The translations under genes and the position numbers were made by a program. A model generated the notes under the pieces. That model made no database searches, was not told where the DNA came from, and saw nothing but the letters and a program-made list of their open reading frames with translations. Shown here piece by piece: positions 5,926-7,191 of a DNA stretch of 7,191 nt (its first letter is position 1; each line of letters opens with the position of its first letter). Where the stretch lies: contig DATGIQ010000168.1 in assembly GCA_035295665.1 (NCBI GenBank), forward strand, positions 1-7,191. The letters run 5' to 3'. The DNA comes from DATGIQ01 sp035295665 (GTDB lineage: Bacteria > Planctomycetota > Planctomycetia > Gemmatales > Gemmataceae).

Positions 5926-6300
5926 ATGCGCGGCATTTCAGGGTTGGTCTTGTTGGCCAGCCTCTTGGCGTTCGTATCGATGGGCTCCTACGCCCAGGTG
6001 GGCGTATTCGGAAATGCCATACCCCTCACCAAGCAGGACTACGCCGCAATGGCGGCGGCGGCTCAGCCGCTGCTGAACGATGACTCGCTGCCGATCGGCA
6101 CCACGCGCGAGTGGAGAAACGCGGCCTCGGGGAATCACGGAGCGATCGAGCTCGTAGAAAGATTTGTATACGACTACCAAGGCAGCAAATTGCCCTGCCG
6201 CAAACTCAAGTATCATGTGGATGGGAAAGCGCCCGTGCAGCCGTACAATCTGGAACTCAACCGATGCAAGGTTGCGGACGGGAGCTGGAAGATTCTCTAG
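5926..6300 (+). CDS. Small secreted protein resembling RT0821/Lpp0805 surface proteins
   Basis: The product has 124 residues. Residues 1-23 form a signal peptide (hydrophobic core 5-17, cleavage after SYA), so the mature protein of about 100 residues is periplasmic or outer-membrane associated; there is no lipobox cysteine. The mature part has LLNDDSLPIGTTREW (49-63), WRNAASGNHG (63-72) and paired cysteines C91 (LPCRKLKY) and C114 (LNRCKVADGSWKIL). The W-x-N-x-x-SGN-x-G segment, the two cysteines and the final DGSWKI pattern match what I know of RT0821/Lpp0805-type (17-kDa surface antigen-like) proteins, whose biochemical role is undefined. The start is strongly supported by GGAGG (5916-5920) five bases upstream. 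It follows the four-helix protein after 137 bases. A hairpin and TACCG repeats lie upstream. Confidence 0.83.
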   Translation: MRGISGLVLLASLLAFVSMGSYAQVGVFGNAIPLTKQDYAAMAAAAQPLLNDDSLPIGTTREWRNAASGNHGAIELVERFVYDYQGSKLPCRKLKYHVDGKAPVQPYNLELNRCKVADGSWKIL

Positions 6301-6402
6301 CCCGCGCGCGCCCCTTTCGAGTCTGCCGGCCCGGTTGATGGCATCCATGGTCGATTGTGGATGAGTTGAAATAGAGTCATTGCAATAAGGGGGGTGCCGA
6401 TC

Positions 6403-7191
6403 ATGTTCACAGCAGAGTTGACGCTGCGCAGGGCACTCACGGGAGCAGCGCTGCTCCTTGCGTTGAGCGTAACCGCGGCCAACGGCACTTACGCTGGCAC
6501 GTTGGATCGCATTCGCCAGGCGAAGACAATTCGCCTCGCTTACCGCGAGGATGCGGTGCCGTTTTCCTATAAGAACAACATTGGAGAGCCGGCGGGTTTT
6601 ATCGTGGATCTCTGCAGGGCGGTTGCGGCGAAACTCGCGCAGCAGCTTGAACTGCCGACGCTCAGCGTCGCCTATGTCTCCGTGACGGCGGCCGATCGCT
6701 TTGACGCCATCGAGCAGAACAAGGCGGACCTGCTCTGCGAACCGACGACTGCCACCCTGGCTCGGCGCGCCTTGGTCGATTTCTCGATTCCGACCTATAT
6801 CGACGGTGCCAGCCTCATGGTGCGCTCCGACGGTCCTCGTGACTTGCAAGGAATGTCAGGCCAGAAGATCGGCGTGCTCGGCGGCACGACCACCGAGGAC
6901 GCGCTGCGTATCGCGCTTAAGGATGCGGGGGTCACTGCCGACATCATTCTGACCAAGAGCCATTCCGAGGGGCTGGCGATGCTGGATCAAGGAACTATTT
7001 CGGCCTATTTTGCCGACCGGGATATCCTCACCACCCTGGTCTCGCAAAGCAAAGCGCCCGAGAAACTATTGGTCGGCGACAACTATCTTACCGTGGAACC
7101 ATATGCGCTGGCGCTGTCCCACGGCGATGACGACTTCCGGCTTGCCGTCGACGAAGCCCTCAGTCACATCTACCGATCGGGCGACATCGGC
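6403..7191 (+). CDS. Amino-acid-type solute-binding protein (SBP family 3), C-terminus cut by window edge
   Basis: 263 residues are visible with no stop; family members are commonly somewhat longer, so only a short C-terminal part seems missing. The product should bind an amino acid or similar small polar solute in the periplasm and deliver it to an ABC permease, or act as a sensor. Residues 1-31 form a signal peptide (RR at 9-10, hydrophobic core 11-25, cleavage after TYA). The two-lobe fold follows: LDRIRQAKTIRLAYRED (34-50), PFSYKN (53-58), GEPAGFIVDLCRAVA (61-75, close to the family-3 signature but with I67 where an acidic residue is usual), CEPTTATLARR (112-122) with R121 in the position of the carboxylate-binding arginine, VDFSIPTY (125-132) and the second-lobe start KIGVLGGTT (155-163). 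The start has GGGG-rich AAGGGGGG eight bases upstream. The CEPTT segment resembles GltI-type glutamate/aspartate binders, but ligand assignment is uncertain. Permease and ATPase genes are not in the window. Confidence 0.9.
   Translation, partial: MFTAELTLRRALTGAALLLALSVTAANGTYAGTLDRIRQAKTIRLAYREDAVPFSYKNNIGEPAGFIVDLCRAVAAKLAQQLELPTLSVAYVSVTAADRFDAIEQNKADLLCEPTTATLARRALVDFSIPTYIDGASLMVRSDGPRDLQGMSGQKIGVLGGTTTEDALRIALKDAGVTADIILTKSHSEGLAMLDQGTISAYFADRDILTTLVSQSKAPEKLLVGDNYLTVEPYALALSHGDDDFRLAVDEALSHIYRSGDIG

Noticed and set aside
5938..6849. A 303-codon minus-strand frame across the secreted-protein and binding-protein genes
   Set aside because: It is antisense to two well-supported genes with signal peptides and ribosome binding sites, and its product has no recognisable domain.

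Overview
This is a GC-rich chromosomal window of ordinary Gram-negative gene content. It carries an outer-membrane beta-barrel, several secreted proteins, a DUF4239 membrane protein, a cytoplasmic-type arylsulfatase and an amino-acid-type periplasmic binding protein. Together these suggest an alphaproteobacterium of the Bradyrhizobium/Hyphomicrobiales kind. That placement is an inference from protein style and codon use; no rRNA or other marker is present. I see no tRNA, rRNA, CRISPR array, insertion sequence, integrase or phage gene.

Left part (1-3949), all genes on the minus strand. In transcription order these are a 789-residue arylsulfatase (3949 to 1580), a four-helix DUF4239 membrane protein (best start 1355, end 591), and a small secreted protein of unknown function that starts at 316 and runs off the left edge. 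The gaps are 224 bases (1356-1579) and 274 bases (317-590), so tight operon coupling is not evident. The 274-base gap holds only one doubtful 42-codon ORF.

Middle (3950-4184): a divergent control region of 235 bases between the sulfatase and a plus-strand outer-membrane protein. It holds a plausible sigma70-type promoter for the sulfatase, a 15-base dyad (TCAAT-N5-ATTGA) between that promoter and the sulfatase ribosome binding site, and a GC-rich inverted repeat nearer the beta-barrel gene.

Right part (4185-7191), all genes on the plus strand. In order these are a 272-residue outer-membrane beta-barrel/transporter-like protein (databases often label this family 'neuromedin U' or phenol MetA-pathway-like), a 176-residue four-helix inner-membrane protein of unknown function, a 124-residue secreted protein resembling RT0821/Lpp0805-type surface proteins, and a family-3 amino-acid-type solute-binding protein cut by the right edge. 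The gaps of 254 (5004-5257), 137 (5789-5925) and 102 (6301-6402) bases contain no credible gene. The 137-base gap has clustered TACCG(A/G) repeats and a hairpin just upstream of the ribosome binding site.

How the genes might work together is inferred from layout only. The divergent sulfatase and outer-membrane barrel could form a small module in which sulfate esters cross the outer membrane and are hydrolysed in the cell. The sulfatase has no signal peptide, so its substrate would need an importer, which is not visible here. No formylglycine-generating enzyme is in the window. I found no convincing sign of a wholly new system. The best leads are the sulfatase/beta-barrel control region and the repeats upstream of the gene at 5926.
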